A program made the position numbers and the translations under genes. From Kolteria novifilia (GTDB lineage: Bacteria > Planctomycetota > Planctomycetia > Kolteriales > Kolteriaceae), in contig CP036279.1 in NCBI GenBank assembly GCA_007748055.1, positions 6,386,001 through 6,450,000 of the forward strand: a stretch of 64,000 nt of DNA. The letters run 5' to 3'. This document shows, one piece after another, positions 18,509-26,263 of the stretch. The first letter of the stretch is position 1, and every line of letters starts with the position of its first letter. Below the pieces are notes generated by a model that saw only the letters and a list, made by a program, of their open reading frames with translations, had not been told where the DNA came from and ran no database searches.

Positions 18509-19393
18509 CTAGTCGGGATGGATTTCGGTACCGACGCCGCTCTCGGTGTAGATTTCCAAGAGGAGGGAATGCCGCACGCGACCATCGACCAAGTGGATCT
18601 TGCCGACACCCGCGTTGAGCGACTCCAGGCAAGCCTCGATCTTCGGGATCATGCCGGCGCTGATCGACCCATCGTCGATCATGCGATGACACTCATCCGC
18701 CGAGACACTGCTCAGGAGCGAATCCTCGTCGCTGGCGTCTCGCAAGAGGCCGGGGGTGTCGCTGACGAAAACGAGCTTCTCCGCCCGCAACAACCGCGCG
18801 ACCGCCGCGGCGACGGTGTCGGCGTTCACGTTGAGCAGCCCGCCGTCCTCATCGGCACAGATACTGGGGATGACGGGAACGATGCCGGCGTGGCAAAGCT
18901 TTCGCAGCCGGTTCTCGTCGAGGCGTTTCACCCGTCCGACTCGACCAATGTCGATCGGCTCCCCCTTCTCGTCGACGCGGATACGGTCGCCGAAGAGGCA
19001 ATTGGTCGTCCGGGCGTGCAGCCCCATCGCCCACCCACCGAGCGATTCGATCTTGTCGACGATGTCGCGATTGATCTCCCGTGTGAGGACATCGACCACG
19101 ATCTCGAGCGTCTTCGGGTCGGTGTAGCGTCGTCCCTGAACGAAATGCGGTTCGATCCCGGCCCGCCGCATCGCCTCGGAGATCGCCTTGCCCCCCCCGT
19201 GAACGAGGATGGGCCGGACGCCGACGGTCTCCATGAAGACGACGTCCTCAAGGAAGGCTTGCAGCGCGTCGACGTGCTCCATGACACTGCCGCCGAGCTT
19301 GATGACGACCATCCGAGTTCGGAATTCGCGGATGTAGTCGAGCGCCTCGATCAAGACATCCGCTTTGCGAATTGCTTCATCCACCATGGTCAT
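18509..19393 (-). CDS. argB: Acetylglutamate kinase
   Basis: Cytoplasmic kinase that phosphorylates N-acetylglutamate, the second step of arginine synthesis. About 294 aa from the ATG at 19393. ATGs at 19402 and 19387 are equally possible, and the frame is open further upstream without homology. Amino-acid-kinase landmarks are present: VVIKLGGSVME (phosphate loop), PILVHGGGKAISEAMRRAG, VNADTVAAAVARLLRAEKLV and SAGMIPKIEACLESLNAGVGKIHLVDGR. The last of these includes the nucleotide-binding GMIPK. It is the first gene of the argB-argD-argF series, with the repeat array starting about 20 bp after its stop codon. Confidence 0.95.
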   Translation of the reverse strand: MTMVDEAIRKADVLIEALDYIREFRTRMVVIKLGGSVMEHVDALQAFLEDVVFMETVGVRPILVHGGGKAISEAMRRAGIEPHFVQGRRYTDPKTLEIVVDVLTREINRDIVDKIESLGGWAMGLHARTTNCLFGDRIRVDEKGEPIDIGRVGRVKRLDENRLRKLCHAGIVPVIPSICADEDGGLLNVNADTVAAAVARLLRAEKLVFVSDTPGLLRDASDEDSLLSSVSADECHRMIDDGSISAGMIPKIEACLESLNAGVGKIHLVDGRVRHSLLLEIYTESGVGTEIHPD

Positions 19394-19811
19394 GCATTCC
19401 ATCTCGTCGTCGGTCGCCCCCGTGTTGACCGGCAGCCAGTTTCCATCGAATAGACTGCTAAGCTGGGAAAACGGGCACGGGTGGTCAACCAGGTTCGCTC
19501 CGAACGACGTCCCGGACACCGGCATTCCCCTCCGGCGGCGCTCCCTTTTCTCGGGTTGAGCCACATTGGACACTCTGCTATCGGCTCGAACTCCGCGGAG
19601 GCACTTCTACGCGGCGTCAACGCCCGATGGGCGTCGCAGACCGTCAATCAAGCGATGCGGGCTGCTAGCCACGTTGTCCAAGGTCCAAATTCGGGTTGAT
19701 GGTTACGCAACTCGTTCTCACTGACTGACAAGCAGCCAGTGGCACCCGAACCTCGGGCTTTGACGAAACACGAGGCTGCACCCACAAACACATTGAGAAG
19801 GGACTGAATTC
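19394..19811. other. Divergent intergenic region with one hairpin repeat
   Basis: This 418-bp gap lies between argB (leftward) and an uncharacterised rightward gene. It contains a copy of the 23-bp hairpin repeat at 19719-19741. Nothing else was recognised. Confidence 0.5.
19719..19741. repeat. 23-bp hairpin repeat, copy 1
   Basis: CACTGACTG, 5-nt loop ACAAG, CAGCCAGTG: a 9-bp stem with one mismatch. Flanks (GAGAA on one side, the reverse complement of GTTCGGGTG on the other) also match copy 3 at 46096-46118. Confidence 0.85.
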
Positions 19812-20930
19812 ATGGTGGTTCGTGACGATCAGCGGCTCCATGAGTTGTACAAGCAGTTGGGAGAACACCAGGCGGCGCAGGGGCAAACCAGCGAGGCCGC
19901 CGACTCCTACGCGTTGGCCCTCTACTTCGCCCACCGGACGCGCCGGCCCGACTTGGTGGCCTACTGCCGCATTCAGGTGGCGCAGTTGAACCCCGACCAC
20001 GTCCTCGTGCGGGAAGAGTCCGCGCCGCTGCTCAACGCGCAGCTCCTACTCCGCATTCCGCCGCAGAAGGCGGAAGGACTGCTCGCGAAACTGAAGCAGC
20101 AGCCTCTCACGACCACCCCGGAAACGACGGCTCTCCCCGAGCCGGCCCCCGCAGCCTTGATGGCCGCGACCGCCTCGGTTCAGGAGACGTCGACGTCCGA
20201 ACAACTCGCAGCCGCGACACCGGTGACGGGGATCGAACCAACGCCAGCCGCCGGCGGCATGCCCGCCGCCCCGGAGCCGGCTTCCGAACCCGACGACATG
20301 ATGTTCCAGCAGATCTGGCAGGAATACGACCAGCTCTTGAAGGTGAACGACGCGCCCGAACCGGTCGGCGCCCCCTTCACCCCGACGACACTCGAGGAGA
20401 CCAGTGTCATGGAGAATCTCGCCGAAAGCAGCGCCACCACGGCGACGACACCACCCCAGCAAGAGACCGCCACGACGTGGACGACGCACGAAATCAACAC
20501 GCTCACCGCCAGCTCGAGTGTCTCGACCGCCTCGATGTCGGAATACACGACTGGCGCGGTCGCGTACCACCACGCATTCCCGTTCCCCACGACGCCGGCC
20601 GAAGCGGTGATCCCCGACGAACCGGCCCCGCGGCCCGAGCCCGCCAAGCTCTCCAAGGGTGGCACGTGGGTCAATGTCTTCGCGGGCCTCTCCTTCGCGT
20701 TCGGCTTGGCGGTCGTCCCGGTACTCGTGCTCGACGTGCAAAAGCACATCATCCCGACGCTGTCGTCGAACCAAGCGACCGCGGCTCCGGTCGATGAGGC
20801 GTTGACGACGCCGCCGGTCGTGTCGGCCGAAACGTCCCTGCCCCCGGTCGAGGACATGACCAATCGCTTGGAGTCGTCTCCGACGCTTCGCTTCGGTTCC
20901 AACCCCAATCCCGACGCCATCTCTCGCTAG
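19812..20930 (+). CDS. Uncharacterised membrane protein with Pro/Thr/Ala-rich linker
   Basis: The product is 372 aa. GAAGGGA lies upstream of the ATG. Residues 1-60 are helical and TPR-like (LHELYKQLGEHQAAQG, EAADSYALALYFAHRT). A long low-complexity region rich in Thr, Ala, Pro and Glu follows. One hydrophobic segment near residues 285-305 (VFAGLSFAFGLAVVPVLVLDV) is followed by a short tail. The layout predicts a cytoplasmic helical domain tethered to the membrane by its C-terminus. I do not recognise the family. The gene is not obviously in an operon. Confidence 0.65.
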   Translation: MVVRDDQRLHELYKQLGEHQAAQGQTSEAADSYALALYFAHRTRRPDLVAYCRIQVAQLNPDHVLVREESAPLLNAQLLLRIPPQKAEGLLAKLKQQPLTTTPETTALPEPAPAALMAATASVQETSTSEQLAAATPVTGIEPTPAAGGMPAAPEPASEPDDMMFQQIWQEYDQLLKVNDAPEPVGAPFTPTTLEETSVMENLAESSATTATTPPQQETATTWTTHEINTLTASSSVSTASMSEYTTGAVAYHHAFPFPTTPAEAVIPDEPAPRPEPAKLSKGGTWVNVFAGLSFAFGLAVVPVLVLDVQKHIIPTLSSNQATAAPVDEALTTPPVVSAETSLPPVEDMTNRLESSPTLRFGSNPNPDAISR

Positions 20931-20959
20931 AACCGGATCGGCAAGTTCGTTTCATGAAA

Positions 20960-20988
20960 GCACGTTCCCCACTCGCGCGGGAACGTGC
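20960..20988 (+). terminator. Stem-loop downstream of the 372-aa gene
   Basis: GCACGTTCCC, a 9-nt loop, GGGAACGTGC: a perfect 10-bp stem 29 bp after the stop codon. There is no T tract after it, so it could be a Rho-independent terminator of a weak type or only an mRNA-stabilising hairpin. Confidence 0.4.
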
Positions 20989-21187
20989 CGAATCAGACGC
21001 GTTTCCCGCATCCCGACGGCGAGCGTGGGTCTTTTGGCGCCCAAGGCTCTTTGGAGCGATGATCTAACCAATCAGGACACAAGTGCTCCGGTCCATCTAG
21101 TGGTTCATCTATCCTAGGATTTCGGGTTGGTTGATTGCTTCTGTTCGAGGAAACTTGCTGCTTCCTGGAAAGCACGGAGGTTTCCCA

Positions 21188-21631
21188 ATGAACAAGAAGT
21201 ACATCGTTCGCCTCACGGAAGAGGAACGCGCAACTTGTCACGCGGTCATCAAGAAGCTCAAAGGCTCCTCCCAGAAGGTTCGACGGGCACAAATGCTCTT
21301 GAAGACAGACGCCAACGGTCCGGCGTGGACGGATGAGAGAATTGCCGAGGCTTTTGGTTGTCGTGTCCAGACCGTTGAGAATCTACGCAAACGCCTAGTC
21401 ACCGAGAGTTTTGCGTTGGCATTGGATGGAATGAGACGCGAGAAGCCACCGACTCCGCCGAAGCTCGACGGGCAGGCCGAAGCAAGACTAATCGCCATGC
21501 GTCTGGGAGAGCCGCCCAAGGGATACGGCAAGTGGACGCTGCAACTGCTTGCCGATCAATTGGTTAAACTAGAGGTAGTGGAATCCATTTGTCCCGAGAC
21601 CGTTCGCAAGACGCTAAAAAAAATCGCATGA
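21188..21631 (+). CDS. IS630 transposase, N-terminal frame (OrfA)
   Basis: The ATG at 21188 follows GGAGG with 7-nt spacing. The 147-aa product carries the N-terminal DNA-binding helix-turn-helix region (WTDERIAEAFGCRVQTVENL) and the linker up to PETVRKTLKK. It ends at a stop just after an A8 run (21616-21623). In frame -1 the sequence continues directly into the catalytic domain, as in IS630-type elements that use programmed frameshifting to make the full transposase. A frame open from 21131 overlaps the left inverted repeat and is not the likely start. Confidence 0.88.
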   Translation: MNKKYIVRLTEEERATCHAVIKKLKGSSQKVRRAQMLLKTDANGPAWTDERIAEAFGCRVQTVENLRKRLVTESFALALDGMRREKPPTPPKLDGQAEARLIAMRLGEPPKGYGKWTLQLLADQLVKLEVVESICPETVRKTLKKIA

Positions 21632-22326
21632 CCAAGCGTATGATCGACTATTGGGTGATCCCCCCCGAGAACGACGCTGAGTTCGTCGCTTGCATGGAGG
21701 AAGTCCTCGAAACCTATGAAAGACCCTACGATGCAGACCATCCGGTCATTTGCATGGACGAGCAACCGGTCCAGCTGATCAAAGAAACAAGGCAGCCGAT
21801 TGAAGCTGCCAAGGACCATCCCAAGCGAGTCGACTACGAGTATGAACGAAACGGAACGGCGAGCATCTTCATGTTCAGCGAGCCGCTTTCAGGTTTTCGC
21901 CAAGCGACGGCCAGGTCGCAACGCACCAAGGTTGATTGGGCGCAAGAGGTCGCGCAACTGCTCGACACTCGCTACGCCGATTGCCAGCAAGTGACGCTGG
22001 TTCTCGACAACCTAAACACCCACACCAAGGGAGCGTTCTACGAGTTGTTTGAGCCTGCCGTGGCACGTGCCTATGTCAAGCGAATCACGTTCGTCTACAC
22101 TCCGAAGCATGGGAGCTGGCTAAACGTCGCCGAATGCGAACTGAGCGCGATGACACGACAGTGTCTGACCGGTCGACGCGTCGGCGAACTCGACGAATTA
22201 CGAGACGAAATCGGGGCTTGGTCCGATCAGACCAACCAGAAGCAGCGCGGCGTCGACTGGCAACTACAAATCGACGAAGCACGCACCAAACTGGCCCGAC
22301 TCTACCCAAAAATTAAGAATGGATGA
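21589..22326 (+). CDS. IS630 transposase, C-terminal DDE frame (OrfB, expressed by -1 frameshift)
   Basis: This frame is offset by -1 from OrfA and overlaps it. Translated from the slip site it reads KNRMTKRMIDYWVIPP onward. DDE_3-type residues are present: Asp in VICMDEQPVQLI, Asp in VTLVLDNLNTH and Glu in HGSWLNVAECELS. The OrfA-OrfB fusion would be about 379 aa, normal for IS630 transposases. OrfB has no ribosome binding site of its own next to a good start codon, which supports expression by frameshifting. Confidence 0.85.
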   Translation: MSRDRSQDAKKNRMTKRMIDYWVIPPENDAEFVACMEEVLETYERPYDADHPVICMDEQPVQLIKETRQPIEAAKDHPKRVDYEYERNGTASIFMFSEPLSGFRQATARSQRTKVDWAQEVAQLLDTRYADCQQVTLVLDNLNTHTKGAFYELFEPAVARAYVKRITFVYTPKHGSWLNVAECELSAMTRQCLTGRRVGELDELRDEIGAWSDQTNQKQRGVDWQLQIDEARTKLARLYPKIKNG

Positions 22327-22346
22327 TGCACTAGGTTTTGGAGAGC

Positions 22347-22369
22347 CACTGGCTGCTGGTCAGTCAGTG
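22347..22369. repeat. 23-bp hairpin repeat, copy 2
   Basis: CACTGGCTG, loop CTGGT, CAGTCAGTG, 14 bp outside the right TA of the IS630 element. Same family as 19719-19741 and 46096-46118. The stem has one mismatch. Confidence 0.85.
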
Positions 22370-22380
22370 CCAAAGGGTTA

Positions 22381-22427
22381 GCAGCCCGTTGATCTATTCG
22401 CGGCCCGCTTAAATCAACGGACTGTTA
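22381..22427. repeat. Minimal MITE-like element with CCGTTGAT terminal repeats
   Basis: About 47 bp: left end AGCAGCCCGTTGATCTATTC, right end GCTTAAATCAACGGACTGTT. Its reverse complement, AACAGTCCGTTGATTTAAGC, matches the left end. Both ends match the ends of the longer element at 30059-30222, but almost all of the interior is missing. The rest of the gap up to smpB (22428-22752) shows no gene or structure. Confidence 0.8.
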
Positions 22428-22752
22428 GGGTTGCGCCAACACCAACTTCAAGTTGGAACAGAGCACTTGAGAGCAACCGATCGTCAACCTCCCTTCCGCG
22501 GGAACACGGATGGTCGGCCCCCCGGCCCGAGACCCCTCGCCGGTGACGCTGCCTCCACTCCAGAGCGGCTCGCGTCGGATCAAGCGTCCCGCTTTCCGTT
22601 TCCCTCCCGAGGACTTTGCGAAAACCGTTGGCTTGTCCGCCACGCCCATCCACCGCACAATGAGCGATTCGGACTTTCGCTGGAGCATCGTTCGTCGCGC
22701 CCGCAATGAACGTTTCTGGCCCAGGGCGTGTCGTGGATGTGGGTGAACGACG

Positions 22753-23250
22753 ATGTCAAAGAGCAAGAAGAGCGGCAAATCGGACAAGACCACGTCGAGC
22801 GGCGAGAAGATCGTCTGCCGAAACCGCCGTGCGCGCCACGACTACGAAATCACCGACACGATCGAAGCCGGGATCGTTTTGACCGGAACCGAGGCGAAGA
22901 GTCTGCGGGCTGGTAAAGCCTCCCTCGAAGAGAGCTACGCGCGGGTCGAAAGGGATGAGGTCTGGCTGATCCGGGCCGATATCCCCGAATACGCGATGGC
23001 CAACATCATGAACCACGAACCGAAGCGCAAGCGAAAGCTTTTGCTGCATCGGCGTGAGATCGCCAAGTTCGCCAAGAAGGGAATGGAGCAAGGCTTCACC
23101 CTCATTCCCCTGCAACTCTACTTCAAGCGTGGCCGAGCCAAGGTCCAACTCGGACTCGGTCGCGGCAAGCGTCAATACGACAAACGCGAATCCCTCAAGG
23201 AAAAGACCCACAAACGCGAGATGGAACGAGCCCGCCGCAGCCGCGGCTAG
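22753..23250 (+). CDS. smpB: SsrA-binding protein
   Basis: Partner of tmRNA in trans-translation, which rescues stalled ribosomes and tags the nascent peptide. The 165-aa product is normal with a short basic N-terminal extension. Family motifs are clear: DYEITDTIEAGIVLTGTEAK, SLRAGKASLEESYARV, HEPKRKRKLLLHRREIAKF, LIPLQLYFKRGRAKVQLGLG and the basic C-terminal tail KRQYDKRESLKEKTHKREM. The tmRNA gene itself was not found in the window. A MITE-like element starts 4 bp after the stop codon. Confidence 0.96.
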   Translation: MSKSKKSGKSDKTTSSGEKIVCRNRRARHDYEITDTIEAGIVLTGTEAKSLRAGKASLEESYARVERDEVWLIRADIPEYAMANIMNHEPKRKRKLLLHRREIAKFAKKGMEQGFTLIPLQLYFKRGRAKVQLGLGRGKRQYDKRESLKEKTHKREMERARRSRG

Positions 23251-23253
23251 GAA

Positions 23254-23419
23254 CTAGGCTCCGTCTCAAAAGTCGGCTCTGGCTTCGGCTGGCTGCGTCG
23301 GCGCGGGACTTTGTCGGGCTGCATCGACGAATCCAGTGGATTCGCCTGCTTCGCCCTCCTCGTCCCGCACCAACTCGCTGAGCCTCGGACCAACGATCAA
23401 CTTTTGAGACGAAGCCTAG
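23254..23419. mobile_element. MITE-like element with 20-bp terminal inverted repeats (CTAGGCT type)
   Basis: 166 bp. Left end CTAGGCTCCGTCTCAAAAGT (23254-23273), right end ACTTTTGAGACGAAGCCTAG (23400-23419). The two are reverse complements with one mismatch. The interior holds CGAATCCAGTGGATTCG inside a segment resembling the core of the element at 30059-30222. There is no reading frame for a transposase. Its right end overlaps the last codons and stop of tilS, and its left end abuts smpB. Confidence 0.8.
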
Positions 23420-24437
23420 TGCTTCGTCTCCGTAGCCGAAGCAGTGGCTCGGGGCGGTTGCGGCGCTCGGCTCGCAATCCCTTGGGCAAGTCAATCGCCG
23501 CTGGCGGATCCCGATGCACGAGTTCGGCGACGCTCACCAGTTCCTCATGACCGATCTCCCCACGCGGCCACGATTGCTCATCGAGCACGCGGCGAATCAC
23601 CTCACGCACCAGAATCGCTTCGGCACCCGCGAGCGGACCGATCCGAAGCGAGACCTCTTCGGACGTCCGAACCAACCAGGCCTCCCGAAGCAGGACTCGA
23701 GCGAGCCGCCCGAAGAGGGCATCGGTCTCCTCCGCCAGACTGGCGAGGCGAAGTAACGACTCGTCAACGCGCGGATTGAAGGTAGTCCGGAGCAAGGGCA
23801 ACAGGTCGTGACGAATGCGGTTGCGGGTGAAGATGGGATCGCGGTTCGACGCGTCGGTGACGCCCCGCTCGCCCAGAGCCTCGAGATAGGATTCGACCTC
23901 CGCACGTCGCAGCGAGAGCATGGGGCGAAGCACCCGAAGTGCCGGGGTCAACGACCTCGCCTCGGGGATTCCGGCGAGTCCACCAAGTCCCGTCCCGCGG
24001 ACCAGCCGATGCAGAACGGTCTCGACCTGGTCGTCGGCTGTATGGGCGGTGAGCACCACAGCGGCCCCGACTTGTTCGGCGATCTGACACAGAAAACGGT
24101 AACGGGCGTCCCGAGCCGCGCGTTCGAGCGAGGGCCCTTCCCGAAGGTCGCTTGCCGGGTCCGGCCGCCCGAGATGGAAGGGTACCGAGTAGCGTTCGGC
24201 GAGCTTGGCGACGAACTCGGCATCGTCCCCCGACTCCGGCCGAAGTTGGTGATCGAAGTGGGCGACCCGCAGCCGATCCCCCTTCGCGAATCCCAGCCGG
24301 ACCATCGCCAGCAACAGCGAGACGCTATCGGGGCCGCCCGAGACCGCGACGAGATAGGTCTCGCAAGTCTGCGCGAGTCTCCCGAGCGCCGAAGCGACTC
24401 GTGATTCAAACGTCGTCACTTCGCCCACCGGAGCCAC
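23397..24437 (-). CDS. tilS: tRNA(Ile)-lysidine synthase
   Basis: ATP-dependent enzyme that converts C34 of the AUA-reading tRNA-Ile to lysidine. The 346-aa product from a GTG at 24437 has the PP-loop SGGPDS at residues 33-38, RVAHFDHQLRPESGDDAEF, TAHTADDQVETVLHRLVRGT and ASNRDPIFTRNRIRHDLLPLL, all typical. It is shorter than TilS proteins that carry the full C-terminal domains. Its last seven codons and stop lie within the terminal repeat of a MITE-like element, so the original C-terminus may have been replaced. Confidence 0.93.
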   Translation of the reverse strand: MAPVGEVTTFESRVASALGRLAQTCETYLVAVSGGPDSVSLLLAMVRLGFAKGDRLRVAHFDHQLRPESGDDAEFVAKLAERYSVPFHLGRPDPASDLREGPSLERAARDARYRFLCQIAEQVGAAVVLTAHTADDQVETVLHRLVRGTGLGGLAGIPEARSLTPALRVLRPMLSLRRAEVESYLEALGERGVTDASNRDPIFTRNRIRHDLLPLLRTTFNPRVDESLLRLASLAEETDALFGRLARVLLREAWLVRTSEEVSLRIGPLAGAEAILVREVIRRVLDEQSWPRGEIGHEELVSVAELVHRDPPAAIDLPKGLRAERRNRPEPLLRLRRRSTRLRLKS

Positions 24438-24470
24438 GTGTTGCCCTCAAAGAGCGAGAGACTCCAGGCG

Positions 24471-25520
24471 CTACGATGCCTCGAGACTCTCCTCGCCATC
24501 CTCGGAGATCTTGTACTCCTTGAGCTTCTTATGCAACGTGTTGCGATTGATCCCGAGGCGAGCGGCCGCTTTGATCTGAACGTTGTCGGTCGCGGCGAGG
24601 ACCTGCTGGATCAGTTCGCGCTCGACGGCGCCGACGACCTTGTCGTAAAGGTTCGTCTCGTCGGCGGAGGCGGAACGCAGCGCCAGCCGTGTCAGCTCAT
24701 CGATCGCGGACTCAAGGTCGACCGAACGCGAGCGGATGATTCGCAGCGGTGCTTCGCCTCGAAGCTGGGGAGGCAAGAGGACCGAAGGCACCTGGGGCGA
24801 TTCGCAGAGCACGACCGCTCGTTCGACGTAGTTCTCCAACTCGCGAACGTTGCCCGGCCAATGATAGCTGGAGAGGTGATCGACGAAGCCTGGCTCGAAG
24901 CTGTCGACGTCGCGCCGGTTCTCCTTGGCGTACTTCGCGAGAAAGTGGGCGGAAAGCAGCGGCAGATCCTCAAGGCGATCGCGCAGCGGAGGCAAGTAGA
25001 CCGGAACGACATTTAGCCGGTAATACAAGTCCTCCCGAAAGCGGCCGGCGTCGATCTCGTCTTCGAGGTGCTGGTTGGTGGCGGCAACGACGCGGGTGTC
25101 GACGCGGATGGTGCGATTCTCGCCGACGCGTTCGAACTCTCGCTCTTGAAGCACGCGCAGCAGCTTGACCTGCAACTTGTGACTCATCGAGGAGATCTCA
25201 TCGAGAAAGATGGTGCCAGTGTGGGCGGCCTCGAATCGTCCCGTCTTGTTGTCAATCGCCCCGGTGAAGGCCCCCTTGACGTGCCCGAAAAGCTCGCTTT
25301 CGAGCAGACTCTCGCTGAGGGCCCCACAGTTGACGCGCACGTAGGGGCCATCGGATCGCGGACTGAGATTGTGGACCGACCGCGCAATGAGTTCCTTGCC
25401 AGTGCCGGTCTCGCCGATGAGAAGGACGCTGGCGCGAGTCGGAGCTACCTGGCGCGTGACCCGGTAGACTTCCTGCATCGCGACGCTCGTCCCGATCACT
25501 CCCGCTAGAGGCTCGGTCAC
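24471..25520 (-). CDS. Sigma-54-dependent transcriptional activator (AAA+ plus Fis HTH, no receiver domain)
   Basis: The product is 349 aa from a GTG at 25520. The AAA+ core starts immediately: Walker A GETGTGKE (36-43), the sigma-54 contact loop GAFTGA (83-88), Walker B TIFLDEIS and [13 protein letters not shown]. The C-terminus has a Fis-type helix-turn-helix ([20 protein letters not shown]). It activates RpoN-dependent promoters by ATP hydrolysis. There is no N-terminal receiver or sensor domain, so activity is probably set by partner proteins or by expression. Its targets cannot be read from the window. The gap to tilS is 33 bp, so the two are probably co-transcribed. Confidence 0.92.
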   Translation of the reverse strand: MTEPLAGVIGTSVAMQEVYRVTRQVAPTRASVLLIGETGTGKELIARSVHNLSPRSDGPYVRVNCGALSESLLESELFGHVKGAFTGAIDNKTGRFEAAHTGTIFLDEISSMSHKLQVKLLRVLQEREFERVGENRTIRVDTRVVAATNQHLEDEIDAGRFREDLYYRLNVVPVYLPPLRDRLEDLPLLSAHFLAKYAKENRRDVDSFEPGFVDHLSSYHWPGNVRELENYVERAVVLCESPQVPSVLLPPQLRGEAPLRIIRSRSVDLESAIDELTRLALRSASADETNLYDKVVGAVERELIQQVLAATDNVQIKAAARLGINRNTLHKKLKEYKISEDGEESLEAS

Positions 25521-25667
25521 TGGACCCCCATTTCGTCAAAAGTCGTTAGCATGATTCCACTTTCGTCTCGATGTTCATGGCGTATTCTACGACTGTATGA
25601 TCGGTAGGTGTGCGTGGCCTTCGCGGCAACGTCCATTTCGAGACCCCTAACAAGGCAAACAACGCTA

Positions 25668-26090
25668 ATGATGTGGGCGCTCACTTCAGGCCAAATTGAT
25701 TGGGATACTTGGCGTCAGACTTTCTCCACACGCGACCAAGTCACCATGACGCTACTCTTCCCGTTCGTGCTTATTATTGTAGCAGTCGTGCTCAGCTATT
25801 GGATTCAGCGACAGCGTCAGGCCCAAAAGAAAAGACTCTACAGCCACAGCAAATTGCTTGCCGAGCTTGTCGAGGCCCACAAGCTTTCCCCCACAGAGCG
25901 GACCTCCATCCTCGATCTGGCTCAGCGAACCAGCGTTCGTTACGCCGACAGCCTCTTCGTCCGCCCGGATCTCTATGCCGAAGCGATCCAATCCTGGCGC
26001 GACGACCACCCCGGACGCAGCACCACGGAACTCGAAAAACTCCAAGACAAGCTCTTCGCGACCTCGAGCATGGACTCCAAACTGACCTAA
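25668..26090 (+). CDS. Small single-pass membrane protein of unknown function
   Basis: The product is about 140 aa from the ATG pair at 25668/25671; the frame is open from 25608. A single hydrophobic segment (VTMTLLFPFVLIIVAVVLSYWI) is followed by a basic stretch (QRQRQAQKKR) and a helical domain of about 80 residues (AELVEAHKLSPTERTSILDL). This predicts an N-out, C-in anchored protein. No family was recognised. It is divergent from the sigma-54 activator and 170 bp before the phosphatase gene. Confidence 0.6.
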   Translation: MMWALTSGQIDWDTWRQTFSTRDQVTMTLLFPFVLIIVAVVLSYWIQRQRQAQKKRLYSHSKLLAELVEAHKLSPTERTSILDLAQRTSVRYADSLFVRPDLYAEAIQSWRDDHPGRSTTELEKLQDKLFATSSMDSKLT

Positions 26091-26263
26091 AACGACGCCT
26101 TTCTCAACGCGCCAACCGTTCCCCAAGCTTCACTCTGAGCAATTTGGGCGCCAAAACGATTCCCCCTCGACCTGGGCTGGACCCGATCGCGATTTCCCAC
26201 TATCCCTCGCCACCGACCGGCCGGCATCGAGAGACCGGCCCGACTCTGGTGGGGACGTGAATC

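Larger units (their letters stand above)
21100..22331 (+). mobile_element. IS630-family insertion sequence, complete
   Basis: A 1232-bp element flanked on both sides by TA (21098-21099 and 22332-22333), the expected target duplication for the IS630/Tc1 group. The ends form an imperfect inverted repeat of about 30 bp: left GTGGTTCATCTATCC..., right (reverse complement) GTGCATCATCCATTC.... It encodes one transposase in two overlapping frames joined at an A8 run. The catalytic residues look intact, so it may be active. Confidence 0.88.

Noticed and set aside
21188-22326. IS630 transposase treated as a frameshifted pseudogene
   Set aside because: The frame change lies exactly at an A8 run, in the -1 direction, with both parts otherwise intact and TA duplications present. 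This fits programmed frameshifting better than decay.
22425-22793. A 122-codon minus-strand frame upstream of smpB
   Set aside because: It overlaps the smpB start region in antisense, has no export, membrane or enzyme motif, and no SD.
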